Assembly: GCA_035771175.1 (NCBI GenBank)
Contig: CM069613.1
Coordinates: forward strand, 4,646,001-4,710,000
DNA length: 64,000 nucleotides
Source of the DNA: Paratinospora sagittata
Taxonomy: Eukaryota; Streptophyta; Magnoliopsida; Ranunculales; Menispermaceae
Reading direction: 5' to 3'
In this document: positions 12,801 through 27,800 of the stretch, piece after piece
Layout: every line of letters begins with the position of its first letter
How positions within the stretch are numbered: position 1 is the stretch's first letter
Notes under the pieces: model-generated
The model's input: the letters and a program-made list of their open reading frames with translations, nothing else
Databases searched by the model: none
What the model was told of the DNA's origin: nothing
Position numbers and translations under genes: made by a program

Positions 12801-15800
12801 TGGGCAAATATACTTTGAAAGAAAATAAAAAAACAAATTTGTATTTTCTATTTTTCATAATGATAAAAGGTTTATAATTCAAGCTTCAAGGTTTAATCTG
12901 TGTTTAAGCAATATGACAGAACATGATGGAATAAAATGTGGGAAATAAGAACACCAAGATTAGCATCTACAATAGTGTTATCAAGGTGTTAAGCCGATGC
13001 ATAGGCAACTCCTGCTAAAAGGCCGTCTAGATATAGATTGTGAGTTAGGTGACAAAAATTAAAAGAATTTCATAATATTATATGTATAAAATTGCTGCTT
13101 ATAATATTAACTATTCTAAGGTTTTGAAATTTAAAACATTTGCATGTGTCTTAAAAATAATAACAGATTGTAAAACAGGTATTTCTAAAATTAAAACCTC
13201 AAAAAATAAGATGTATGCAAGAAAAGATATAAAAGTAGTAGAAAATTTTTAGAAATCATTTTTATTCAACTTCAAAATGTTTTCATAAGCTATTATGACA
13301 TGCTTAAAAGTTTAAAAAATTTATAGAAAAGCCTACATTGCCTGCTTAGAGAACAGTCTAAGCAATTTGAGGTGAAAAAAATAGTAGGTGTTGATGCCCA
13401 AGCAACACCTTAACAACACTGATCTATAACATAAATATATTGCTTACAAGCCCCCTCCACTGTACAACTACACTGTTTGCAAAACAAGTCCCAGCTTCTC
13501 TCCTTGAAAAAAAAAGAAAAAACTACATATTCACAATATATATTAAACCAATTACTGATTTACTGATGCTAGGTAACATATGCAGTGCACCTTCTATCAT
13601 TTGTATAAAGAAACAAAATTGTACTATATAATAAAGCAGTTAATGTGACACATGTTGAGTAACATGTGATAAATGCATTTGTAGATCAAATAGGATAAGT
13701 AACATATGCAGTGTACGTGCATCCCTTTATTATGTTATTACTATCAATGATTTACTAAATGGAGCCAATTTGTGATATGTATCATTATCATCAGTCAGCA
13801 ACCAACCAATCCAGTCACAGACCTTGAAACTTGAATGCATAGGACTGGACCTGTCCACTACTACTAATGACCAAATCAGCTTATTTCAATTAGTTACGGA
13901 AAGAACTCTATTGTTAAGTCCTTTAGAATATATATTGGTGTAAGAGATACCCTTCAAGCTTGATTCTTCCTCAATGACTTCTTCTCTATAACATACCAGC
14001 ATTAAGAATCTTAATTTACAAAACATGTGCATGAACAAATAATTTGGAATATACCTGCTCTTGAGATGAAATAGGGAGGCAGCTCTCCAAGTGCAGTTCC
14101 AATGCCCCATAGAATAGCTTCTAACTGAACCTGTGGTAATATACTGCTGACAGGAACTGTCGAACCATGTAATGATGGAAACACAGAGGCACCAAATTCA
14201 GAGCAATCTTTATCAAGCCAAGAAGGACCTCTTTTTAATTGTATCGTATCATATGGAGCGCTTTTCAAGTCAACTCGGCCACACTGTACAGCTTTTATTG
14301 TAAATAAAGCTATATGTGGACCCAAATACAGCACAAATGTGTGCAAACCAGATCCTACAGAAGCCAAAAAAAAAAAAAAAATTGGCAAAGAGCTTCATTT
14401 TCTGACATGTAAAGTTTTTGATTCCAACATGACACCAGATAATTATGACCCACAAATATGTAAAAATCAAGAAATTATCACACAGACATAAGACCTAGAT
14501 GGACACAGTCAATCACTATTTTTCTGACAATAGTCAGTTCACATTGGAACAGTACTAATCAAGCTCAGGTAGATCAAAAAGTTGTCAGCTTTATCAAATG
14601 GAATTTCAGAGTGGAAAATTGAAGGGTATATATGACTGCAACGTACCCAAAATTGCCTTGGAGAGAAACATATGGATCAAGATAATTGCCAACAGTTTTG
14701 AACATCATTGACAATCAATATCAAAAATGAAAGTTGAAAAATAGTGGTGCCCAAGTAAGTGCATTTCAAGTATACTTATGATTGATGAATATCATTAAAA
14801 GAACAGAGTATGGTCAGTGAAATTTACATGGTTGAAGCTTTTCCAAGCAATCAAAAGAATCAAATAATGGATTCAATAGAGAAGTCCTGTTCCCTTGATA
14901 AAACTCGAAATCAAGATATCAATTCAAAGTAAAGCAATAATCATGCAAAGAGATAAAATGTATCCCGATACGAAACAAAATAAGAAGAAAGGACATGGAA
15001 AAATGATGAGAAGTTCAGGAATATACACCAACTAGAAATCTAATGTTGAAGTATCAATTCAACTAAAATTACTGCTACCGTACTGAAATATACAACACAA
15101 GTATAGAGAGAGAGGTTCCCCCTCTTAGATCTTGATGCTTATCTTCTTTTTGGTATTTTAAGATAATTAGCATCCCCAGTATTCATGTTGAAGAAAATTC
15201 ATAAAAAATTCAAATAATTAAAGAATATAGTTTTTTTTTTTTTTTTTTTTTTTGGAAAATTAATGTGGTATGCTATTGATTTCTTTTCTCTTATTTTATA
15301 TAAACTTTTTAACATTATTTTAGATGTAAACAACATAAGCAATATTGCTACAAATAAAATTGTTTGAACAATAGTAAAATCAATCTTTTAAAAAAATTCT
15401 AATTTTGAAGCACGATTAAATGTTCAAAGAATTATAATTTGCTTACCATTATTCAAATTCTTTAATTAATTAATTTTTTAACTAAAAATAAAGTTTAAGT
15501 ACATAAAGAAATTACAATTTAAAATAATTTTAAAGCATGAAATGAATCATCAAATATTTCAAACAACTTAATGTTATTGGAAACTTTCAATTACCTAAAA
15601 TTGATTACATGACACTATGACAGCCCAATGAAAACAACAACTAAATTGTTTCAGAAGTATATCTTTATAGTTGTAAAGCATTATTTACATTTCTACTCAA
15701 GTTAATTTCTTTGACAAGTACAAATAAATCCAACAACAAACAAATTAACTTACAAATTGAACAAACCATCCAACTATTTACTTTTAGTTTAAATAAAGCA

Positions 15801-18800
15801 TTATTTAAATCATTTACTTTTAGGTGCATATAAATCCAAAATCCAAATACAAACAAATTAACCCACAAATTTAATAGGCCCATTCAAATTTATAAATCCA
15901 AATAGTTTAAATTTACAACAGTAGCTCACGCACTAAAAAAGGTAGCCAACATAAAAAAAAAAAAAAAATACAAGAGAACACATGCACGCAGTATGCAGTA
16001 ACCATTACTGATGCAATACAACTTCTTTAAGTTGGCAAGTTTTGTAAAATTGTTGTGGGATAAGTGGGGAGCGTTTTTGGCTGTGAGGTTTAAAGCCGCT
16101 CTTAATTACGAAGAGTGCTGCTCTCTCATTCCCCTAGTTGGTCTGTCTAGGAGAATTAGAGACATCGGGAGAGTTGCTTCCTTTGCAACTACTTTGTCCA
16201 TCTAGTTAGAAGAAAGGAATTCTAGAGTTTTCAAGGACATATATAAAGAAGCTCATTTAGTTTGGGACTTCCAAGTTAATCGCCTTGAATTGAATAGGGT
16301 CTTCTAAATTGGCGGATGGTTATTCCATTTCTGAGTGGCTTAGGAGCTGTTCAAACTTTTTGTGAACTTTTGCATCCCATATTAGTCTAAAGGTCCTGCC
16401 TTTGGGTGGGTTTGGAGTACTTCTAGTGCTCTTTCCCAAATTTTTGTTTGTATCTTTCATGTGATTAATATATCTTTCTTGTTTCCTATAAAAAAATACA
16501 TGCAATAAAACATATCTTGACCATTATTATATCAATACTTTCATGTGTTATAAGTGTACATTTATGCTGGTTTTGGTATCTCTTAGAATATTTGTGAACA
16601 ATTTCAAAACAAATAAGTAAAAAATTCTCTAAAATTCCTTTAAGTTAGTGAGTTTTTTAAAAAATTCTCTACGCCAAATTAGCCGATCTTCTTAAGCAAG
16701 AATCAACGATTATAGGACCCATGTGGGTATACCATAACAGGTCTTAAATGTCGGTTATATGCTTCTCTATGACTTCCACAAATTAATTTCAAATTGTATA
16801 CTTTAAGCAAAGAAACTTGGCCTTTGTTGACATTCTTCGCATACCTTTATGCACAGTCCATCTCAAGCTCGAATTAGAGAGGAGTATTACATTAGGTAAA
16901 TGAAAACCAGAGTATAACACTTTGTTAGATCAATTACGACATGAATCTATTGTCATCCTGATGCAGGGACGCATGAAACACGTGCATAACGTGTTTAGCA
17001 TGTCTTTTATTTTTATCATGTTTTCTATTTTCATTTCATGTCTTTGTTAGTAGGTCCACATTAGGTGGTCTAAACCCATGTAGTTAAGTAGTTGGAAGTT
17101 ATGTCAGTTTAGGACTCTATTTAATAGTTTGTTATAAACAAGGCTTTTTGCCATTAGGAGAAGGGATCTGATACTTTTCTGAAGAATTCGAATCAATAGA
17201 TTTATTTTGGTTATCTTTATGTATTTTCGTTCTTGCTTCCATGACGAATTTACATCACATACCTTGATAGAGTGGAGTTGAGGAAGCAATCTCATGTAGC
17301 CAGTACATCGAAAAAGCTTTGTTGAGTTGAGTTGAGTGAGCAAATTATAGGTAAAGATCAAATTTTTTTATCGTTGAGAAACATAACCTATAACAACACC
17401 CTGAATAACCTAGTCAAGGATTATTCTCACTCATCCTTTTTATTTTGATGCTTCCAAGGCTACATAGTAACGCTTCTACACTGGAATGCCAATAGATGGT
17501 AAAAGAAGGAAGAGGAATGAAACCTACATATGTTTGCTCTAATAATGCCATCGATTTCTGGTGTTGCACAATTTACAATGCCTTGAAATTTTAGAACATC
17601 ACCCCAAAACCAAGTTGCAAATGTATGACGAGTAAGATATACTTATGATCACAATTTAGGCAGACCAAGTATTGGCCACGCACTAGATCCATTGTTTTTC
17701 AAATTTCAACTTCGTTTAAAATTTTATGGGTATAGGAGGGAGATTGTTGGACATAGTCTTGCTTTATTCCCTACTCTTCAAATTCTATCAATAACCACTT
17801 TGTCACCAAGTCTTTTTCGGTTAATCCACTGGAAGTACTAAATGAGCCTCTAAAAACTTATATTGTATGCTGATTTCCTACCAATGTAGGGTTATAAATT
17901 GCCTAGTAATAAGCCGATAAAATTATTAAACCTTTAGAACGAAGAAACAAAAATATTATTAAATATAGAAAGAATAGCCAACTTCATATAAGGGTAGTTT
18001 CAAAGATGATAATTTGATGTAATGTAAAATGGAAATTCCTTTTACAACTAATAAACATTAACTTCAAAGATCATTCCACTTACCCAGGCCAATTGAAGAA
18101 GCTACACCAAGGGTCACCCACCACAGGCCAAACCGGAAGTATTGAAGAAACTCCTGAACATGCTGCACAGACACAAAACTATGATCAGGACATTAGAAGT
18201 GAACAACCAAGAAAACTTTGGAAGCCATTAACAACTAAAATCAGAACTTGGGACACATTTTCACGAACACCATTTTACAAAATCAAAGATATTTTTGTCA
18301 CATATTTCGTTAAATGACTTCATACTCAATAATTCGCTAGTTTGACCCTAGAAATTACCACGGAATCCTGAAATTGGCACCAACACTGGAAGAGCAAAAA
18401 CCAAAAACAGAGCTCTAATGTGTTACAGGTTGTAAAATACGCTTGTTCTTATTTAGACAAGGGTGCAACTAAGCTTCGTGTATACTGTATACGTATATAA
18501 CATTAACAAATAGAGAGTTACAGATATCATTTGCGCAATAAAGTACCTTTTCATGAGGCCCATCAAAGGTTATAAGCAGAAACCCAATAGCTAATATCAA
18601 AGTAGTTGATAGCAAGAGCCAGCCACCTTTCATCAGAAGATATGAAATTGATCGCTTGAGATACTGAACAGTAGCCAACGTGAAAAATTTCAATGTTTTG
18701 AAGGGTTGACTTATCAATGTTAAGTTTTCAAGCTCCACTTGATGCCTCTCCCGAAGTTCTGTCAAAATAAACATATAAACCAATAAATTTAAATACACAG

Positions 18801-21800
18801 ATCCTCGAGTAAAATCAAAATAAGCAGATCTTCTAGTAATGCAGCTTGCGTAATATCAATATGCATTTTTTTTTTCTTATTTTTATGCCCTTCCCAATTC
18901 AAGAATAGGATAACATTTTAAAGGAAAAGTGCCCCTATCAATAGACAGTACAAGAAAACATATTGAAGGTATGGCACATTAAAAGATGAACATGCGAATG
19001 AATTTAATACTGTGTTTCCTCTAAAACTTACTTGTCAAGAAAATTCTGTCACCAGTATTCAACTGTACACAGACAATGCCCAATTTCCAATTTTTCCAAT
19101 CAAATTTAGCCTAAGCATGCAAACGAATTTACTTGATCAATTGGATCTTATTATAGAAATACTCCATGTAAATCCCTACCTTATCATACACCTTATATAT
19201 TTGCATAACCACAATTAAGTATTGTAGGCAAGGAAACTCATTTAAATAGATTGTGAGAAACTCGACCCCTTTATCTCATTGGTCAGATTGGAACTAAAAG
19301 TTGAGAAAGCATGAGGATACGTTTTTGGAAAAAAGGTCTTGATCCGGAAAATCATTTTCATATGAGATGGAACAAGAAAACACGCATCAATACCATTTGT
19401 CCCAAAAGAGTAAATCGTCTTCAGGGAAAACATACTTTTAAACCAAGAATGTAAAAAATAAAATAAAATTCCTTTCCTAGAATTGAATATTCTTTTCCTT
19501 CACAAACATGAAGTTCAAATATGTGTCAAAACCTATCAAGAAACATCAACAAAGCATCATCGTGCATACTACTAGATTTTTTTGTTCTTTTAAAAAAAAA
19601 ATCTTTTTCGTGCCTCATTTCTTTATCAACTTGTTCTTCCCTATAAGCAAATGTAACATGTCCAAAGGAGTCACTTAGTTAAGAGACTCTCTTCTGTTTC
19701 TGTTTTGGCAGTTAGATATTGTTAATCTGTTATGTTTGTTAGACAATAGCTTAAGTGTGATGGCTTCTAGATGATTATTCTGATCTATGACCTAAGATAA
19801 CTTGTAGAGGAAGTTTCTCCATTCTCAGCTATAAATAGCGTGTAATACTATAATAGGTGTTACGAATGAAATTCTTTTCTTCCTCTTTCTTTCTGTGTTG
19901 CAGAGCATAGTTCTCCGTTTCTTGTTCTTGATTTGAACATTGAAAGAGTTTTTCAAACTCTATTATGGTATCAGAGCTAGAGCACTTTATAGGATCTACA
20001 TCGAATCAACAAGGATTTGAAGCTGCTTTGAGGATGATAAATGGCGGATCTAAGTTCTTGACGCCAATGAAGCTTGAACTGAATGTCAAGCTTAGTCATA
20101 GCAATTATTTGCTATGGAGGCAGCAGGTACATGCTGCAATTCGTGGAAACAGATTGTCATCATTCATTGATCCATCTGTTTCGTCTCCATCAAGATTAAA
20201 TGAAGATGGATCTGTCAATGAGGCATTCCTAGATTGGGAACAGCAAGATCAGATCCTCCTGTGCTGGTTACTTTCATCGATCAGCCAAGAACTGTTGTCG
20301 GAACTGTTCGGATGCACGACTGCGTGTGGGGCATGGAAGAACATTGAGAGGTTGTTTACATCTCAGTCAAAAGCTAATGTGATGCAATTAAAATTGCAGC
20401 TACAGACTTTGAAGAAAGGTAGCTTACCTATGACAGAATATCTAATGAAGAAAAAGACAGTGATTGATGCTTTGGCTTTCACAGGATATGCGATGAAAGA
20501 TGATGATAAGATCATGGTTGTTTTGAGTGGACTTGGACAAGAGTATGATAGCTTTGTGATTCCAATTACCTCAATGCCTAATTGTTATTCAATGGCTGAA
20601 ATCTCTTCTTTACTATTGACTCATGAAGCTAGAATTGAGCAACACTCTCAAACTGAAGTGATCAATGTCAATTTGGTGACTAACAAGAAAGGTAGTAATG
20701 GTATTCCTAGAACTTCTGGAGGTTTCAATACCAATGGTGGTAGAAATGGCAATCAAGGTAGTAGGAGAGGCAGAGGACGAAATAAAAACTTCTACAATAA
20801 TAAGCAACCATGTCAGATTTGTCATCGTACTGGACATGGTGCTTTACGGTGCCATTATCGTTATGATCAATCTTATCAGCCATATAATGGAAGTGTTCAA
20901 CATGAAGGATCAAATGTGAACATGGCTCAAATGGTTGCAATGGTTGCAGAACCTGGCACAGCTTCAGATTCTATATAGTTTCCAGACAGTGGAGCAACAG
21001 ACCACTGTACACCAGATGAAGGAAATTTGCTGAACAAAACTGATTACTATGGCAAAGAGAAGGTATATGTTGGGAATGGAACAGGTTTGTCAATAACTTC
21101 TATTGGTTCTAATGTTGTTAAACATGGCAGTTGTGCTTTCTTGCTCAAGAACATACTACATATTCCTCAAATTACAAAGAACCTACTTAGTGTTTCCAAA
21201 TTTGTTCACGATAACCACGTATTTCTTGAATTTCACCCATCTTTCTGCTTTGTGAAGGACCTACTTACGATGAGGGTTCTTCTTCGCGGTGTTCTTAAGA
21301 ATGGTCTCTATACATTGCAACCAAGGAACGAAAATTCGATTTCGCCATAAACTTCGACCTTCAAAAATCAGAATTAATTCGGAGAAGTTTAATTCGACGT
21401 GGAGAATTTTTGTAAAAATTCGCGAACTTAGAGAAGTTTAACGAATTTGTATATAAATGCTAAAATATGCATAATTACTATTAGAAATGATGGAAACAAG
21501 ACATAAAAGTATAAATATAATCATTTGAAACATGTGTTTTTTACTTTAACAATGTTTATGCGCATCGCGCATACTATGAATTTTATATTGTTTACTTGTA
21601 TTTAACAATTTCTTTCTTTTTTCAGGTCAAAAGATTTATGAAGGATTTAAATTGAATTCAATATGCTTCAATTTCAAAGTGTTGAGACTTGATTGACCAT
21701 TCTTAAAAGGATGAAGCAGCATTTTTGAAATTTAACTAGTATAGTTAGTAGCTTTCATGGACTTATTTAAGTTGTAATCTAAATATTTGTCTATTGTTTA

Positions 21801-24800
21801 AAATTAAGATTTATTTATTTTTCGTGAATAACTTTTTTTTTTTAATATGAAAGATTTCATGCATATTTTGATTAATTGTCCATTAATTCTATACATTTAA
21901 AATTTAAATGTAGTTTTTTTGTATTGTTATTATACTATTATATGTTATTGAAGAAATTGAATGCAAATTAATTGACTAAAATGAGTTGAAACATAATGCA
22001 TTTTCATTGTCAAGGCAAAATATCATTAAAATGTTACAAAAGACTTGTCAAGTCTTTTAAAATACAAAACTATAAATACATTGACCGACGTCCTTCTTCC
22101 TTTCGACTTTTAGTTGAACCCCCTTTGAAATATTGATGTTCAATATAATTACAGTATTGAGGCCATGACATGATGCTGTAATAAGAATTTTTGTAATCCT
22201 CAACAAACTTCTCGTACATTTGTGTCTCAACAGTAGTTAATACTCCCAAGCGCGGATAACCAAGTTCAAATTGAAAATTTCTTCCGTGGGAATATGTATA
22301 CGGCTGTGGGTTAAGTGACTGAATAGATGAAGAGTCTGATGAACCATCATTTTGATACTCATTCCATCCAGTAGGCTTTATGCCACCATAGGCGTGATCG
22401 CGAGAATAATCACTTTGATACTCATGGGGCAAGACCAATCCAATTGGTCTTACACCACGTGAGATGGATGTACTTTCAGAAGAAATGTTACCTTGATATT
22501 CATCGGGCATTATCCTCCCTGTTGGCTTTACACTAATATTTTCTTGTTGGCTCCAACTGTAGCTCCCTTGAGATGACATGGCTTCATTATCATATTGTTG
22601 TTGTTGATATCTTGGGTAACCATATAATGATGATGACGATGATGATATGGCTTCAATGTCATCTTCAACACTCATGTTTCCCATAGCCAATTCAACATCA
22701 TGAATATTAGTATGTTTTGATCTAGACGTATGACCATGTTTTTTACGTCCATATTTTTGTCTATGCATTGATGATGGCCGAGATCCATGGTCAGCATCCT
22801 GAGTAGAATGATCATATTGACTCTCTCCAGTAAATGGACTCATTTGCACCTGGCTTTGTGTATGTCTTTCACTTTGTTGTTGCCCCTGGCCCTGACTCCA
22901 TTGTTGTGATCCTCCACCACCCACATTACCGTCGTCGCCATCGTCATCGTCATCATCATCGTCATCGTTATCGTTATCGGCATCTGGTGCTTGTGTTGAG
23001 TCATCATCATGGCCACCATTGTTATTGTCATCACCATCATTATTATCATCATAATTGTCATCATCTCTATCAGCATCACTATCACTAATTGACGATATTG
23101 AATACCCTGTTGCTGGGACATTAACTTCTGCGGCCATAAATTCATCGACATCAACCCCCATCTCTTTTGCAATGTATGAACTTGGTCTACCACCTGGTTC
23201 ATCCATCAAAGGTTGATTTGTATCTTTAACCCACTCATACAAGGGATTCTCATCCCCTTCTTCCAAAAAGATTTCTGTCAAATCAATAGGATCTTGAGAG
23301 ATACCAAGTTCTGTATTTTCCCTTATATTTTTTGCACGAAGTCTCATGTTATAATGAACAAATACCAACTTTTGCAACCTTTCGTGCCCCAACCTATTTC
23401 TTTGTTTGGTGTGAATCAACCCAAAAGTACTCCAATTTCTTTCACACCCTGAAGAAGATGCAGTTTGTGACAATATTTTTACAGCAAGTACCCTTAAATT
23501 AGGAGCGGAGCTCCCATATAAAGTCCACCATTCAGCTGTAGAAAAAATAAGAATAGTAATATTAAAATAAAAAAAATTATGGTATTTAGACATATAATAT
23601 GATTTATCACCTGGATGCGTATTTTTCATTCCGCTTTGAGCTGCCAGAGACCCAAATGATCCTAAAGCATCTCGAAAGTATTTTAACTACAAAACATAAA
23701 TATGCACAATATAAACCTCATTAAAAATATTGATGACGTACTATATAGTTATAAAATTTTAATTTTAATCATATATTACCTCACTCAATGCTTGCGCTTG
23801 TTTATCACCTTCGGGCACTAATTTTGCAATAACTTGATTTAATGCATCTATCAAATCTGAACTCATTCCAAGTTGATGCTTATATTGGTACAACGGGTTC
23901 AAAAAAAATGCTGAAAGAATTAACAAATATAGTTAATTGCATTACTATAACACAAAAAATTTAATATGTTTTAAACTTTTTTTTCAAAAAATACCTGCTT
24001 GGTGGAGTGGGTGACAAAGTTGACTTGTCCATCTTCTATCAACAATTTTTAAAATCCATTTATACGAACGGGGAGTTGCAGCTTTAATTGTTTCTTTCAT
24101 TAACCTTATGGCTTCATATAATGATCCCATTGTCGGTTTTTTATCTCCATCTACCATCCGCAGCACTTTTGCAATAGGATCTAAAGAGTTCGCTACATTC
24201 CTTGCATCATCCCAAAAACTCGTTCTGCCCACTATTTCTTCAACCTCTCTTGCTTGTGGAGTTCTTTTATGGACATAGTTTGTCCACTCTCTTGATGCAA
24301 ACATTTCTTTTAAACCTTGTTTTTTTTCAAGAATGCTTCTTAAGGCAATGTAGTTGGTGGCAAATCGAGTGATCCCTGGACGAATTATGTCACCGCCACA
24401 TTTTTCTCTCATCAACGCCAACACCCAATGGTGATTATAAATATAATTTGTGATTTTTCTGGCTTGATCAACGACTGTTTTAACTGATTGATGATTTCCA
24501 ATATCTTTTAACATCAGATCGATGCAATGTGCAGCACAAGGTGTCCAAAAAAGATTGTACCTCTCCATCATTTTCTTTCCCGCCTTCACGAATGCAGATC
24601 CATTATCAGTGACTATTTGGACAACGTATTCTTTCCCTATGTTCTTCACAACATTATTCATCAATTGATAGATGAATTTTGCATCTTTTTTCTCTGCTGA
24701 GACATCAACAGATTTATGAAAAATTGATTTTCCATCGCAGTATACCATAAAATTTATTATTGACAATCTAGTTGGCCCAGTCCAACCATCGCACATTACT

Positions 24801-27800
24801 GTCACACCATATTGTGACCAACTCGTCTTCAAAGTTTTAATATAGTCTTGTAATTCATTATACTCCTCGTCAAGTAATCCATGCATCAGCTCGTAAGTTG
24901 AAGGCCCCTTGAAACCTGGTCCACACCTTGCAATTTCATTGATGACTGGTTGGTAATATGGATTGTTAGTGGCAACATTTGCTGGGATACTGCTATAGAA
25001 AAAAAATTTGGATATAGCTTTGTTTAAACTTTTTCTCACACTTCCACCCCCGAAAGCTTCTTTAAGCTTCTTTTGTCTAGAACTGGGTCTAGTAAACAAA
25101 GTCGGGTCTGGCGGAGGACACGGATGCCTAACACTTGTTGAGCGCAAAAGGCCACCCCCCCACTTTTGTTGCCCTTGTGGGTCTTGTCTGATATTATCAC
25201 GTCGATATGAACTACCTCCTACCTCTTGAAATGATGAACCAAAGTCTTGTCTCATCATATTATTTCTCCATTGTTGTTCAGCATCCCATCGATCAGCCAT
25301 AGAGTTTTTTACCGCCATTCTATGCTGCACCTTTTCGTAGTCTGTTGTACAATCAGGAGGATAGTGAATGTCTGAATCATCATCATCATCATCATCGTAG
25401 CTACGCGGTGGTTGTAGCAGGGCTTGGGTAAATGCTTCTTTTTTCTTTTCTTTTTCAATTTTTTCTAGTACCTTTCCATGAAACAATAGTTGCATTTCTT
25501 CTCTAATAGCTCTTGGACATTTCGTACATCTTGAAACATTTTTGAAGCCACCTGCTAAGTGTTGTTTCAATCTAGTAACTCCACCAGATGAGTTCACGTG
25601 ATCACAATATCTACATCTTGACTTTTGCCTATTTCCATCAACAGGTTCTCCATGTGTCCATCCAATATCGAATTCTTTTCGAGATTTAGGATTCATATTA
25701 TAAATAAATATGCACAAATTCTTCAACCTGTATGTAATCTAATATTAGCAAACTAATGTTAATATAAAACATGTTAATGTCAATCATATCATTTATATTA
25801 ATATTATAAAATTATTTGCTTTATTTTAGTAGTCTAACTATTTTATCAAAATAATATTAATCTAAAACATGGTAATACTAATCAATATCATTTTAATTAA
25901 CATTAAAAAAATATTTATTTTAATTTACTTGTCAAATTATCTAATAGGGTAGCATTAATTTAAAAAATGTTAATTTTTATTTATATTATATGTATCAACA
26001 CTATTAAAATATTTCCTTTACTTTAGCAGTCTATTTATTTTAGTAAGACACATAACATTAATTTAGAATATATATATATATATATATATATTAAGGTAAT
26101 ATTAATTTAGTGTAAGTATTTACTAAGGTAATATTAAGTTTTAAAATGTTTAATTAACATTATTCGTATCTACATTACTAAAATATTTTCTTTAGTAGTC
26201 TATTTATTTTCGTAAGATGTATAACATTAATTTAGAAATGTTGATATAGATCAAAATTATTAAAATTTTTTATTAATGTAAATATTTTACTAAAGTAACA
26301 TTAATATTAAATATGTTAATATAATTTCATTATTTATATTAACATTATTAAAATATATTTAAATATGTTAATGTAGATCAATATTATCAAAATAGTTTTA
26401 TTAATATAATTATTTTACTAAGGTAACATTAATTTTAACTATGTTAATATAAATTAATATTATTTGTATTAACATTACTAAAATATTTTACATTACTAGT
26501 CTATTTATTTCAATAAAATGTATAACATTAATTTAAAACATGTTATTATTGATCAACATTATCAAAATATTTTTATTATTGTAAGAATTTACAATGGTAA
26601 CATTAATTTTAAATATGTTTAATTAATATTAATAAAATACTTCCTTTACATTAATAGTCTATGTTTTTTTTGTTAGATGTATAACATTAATTTAGAACAG
26701 GTTGATATAAATCAACACAATTAGAAACAACACTATAAATATAATTTTTAAATTTTTTAATGTAAGTATTTTATTAAGGTAACATTAATATTAAGGATGT
26801 TAATATGACATTATTTGTATTAATCTTATTAAACTATTTCATTTACTTTACTGGTATATTTATTTTTATAAGATGTATAATAAGATGTATAATATTAATT
26901 TAGAACAAGTTAATATAGGTCAACATTATAAAAATTAACTTTATCAAAATATTTTATGAGTGTAAGTATTTTTATTAAGGTAATATTAATTTTAATTTAT
27001 GTTAATATAAATTAACATTATTCACATTATACGTACTATTTTTTTTATTTTACTAATCTATTTATTTTAGTAAGATGTACAATATTAATATAAAACATGT
27101 TAATAGAGATTAACATTATTAAAATTAACATAACGTATTTTATTGATACATTTAATATACACTAAGAGATGAATTAAATGGATATCCAATATATGTAAAA
27201 AACTTAATATGGGGCAGATTGGTTGATAAAACAAATTAATATCAGAAATTGTCACTTGCTGATTGTTCGTATATACATACGAATGTACTAACTTTTACTC
27301 ATTTTTATCCCTTTCCATTGTCAAAAAAAAAATACATGTATAAAAAAATAAAAAAATACTCAGAATTTTAAACTTTGTTTTTAATCAAAAAATTAATTTT
27401 TTAGTTTGCTTGTAACAAAAATCATGTACAGTGCACATTTAAGCCCACTGTGTATATAGATATTTGTCCAACTAATCCACTTTGCTAAAATAATATAAAT
27501 AAACTGCTTGTTACAGCTGTCAAAAAAATTTGTAATAAACATCTTTATTTTGGTGACCTACCTCTAATGGGAAATATATATATTATTTTATCTAGAATCT
27601 TTTGAGATCAGGGATTCAAAGTCACCACTTATAAATATATTTGTTTTTTAAGGTATTATATATAATAATATTGTTAAAACTGTAGATGCTTATGGATCAC
27701 ACATCCTACTGTATTGTTTGTATAATGAATTAGTTAATTAGCTCTTTCCAAATATTTAAACTCATTAAAAGTAGATCACAATAATTTACAATCTTTGTAT

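Larger units (their letters stand above)
14355..18083 (-). other. KMS1-like intron 3
   Basis: A 3729-bp intron. It holds the LINE tail at 16019-16499, a long T-run near 15230-15254, and a two-copy degenerate duplication at about 15670-15900. I see nothing assignable in 16500-18080. Confidence 0.75.

Noticed and set aside
16940..17345. Possible LTR-like stretch in KMS1 intron 3
   Set aside because: It has a vaguely LTR-like text but I found no partner, borders or target duplication.
20613..20940. Open frames overlapping the gag region
   Set aside because: Other-frame shadows of Copia gag.
22834..23088. Plus-strand His-rich open frame
   Set aside because: Antisense of the Asp/Asn-rich coding tract of the hAT transposase.
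25372..25410. ATC/GAT repeat read as a free microsatellite
   Set aside because: It encodes the DDDDDDD run of transposase exon 1, so it is coding.
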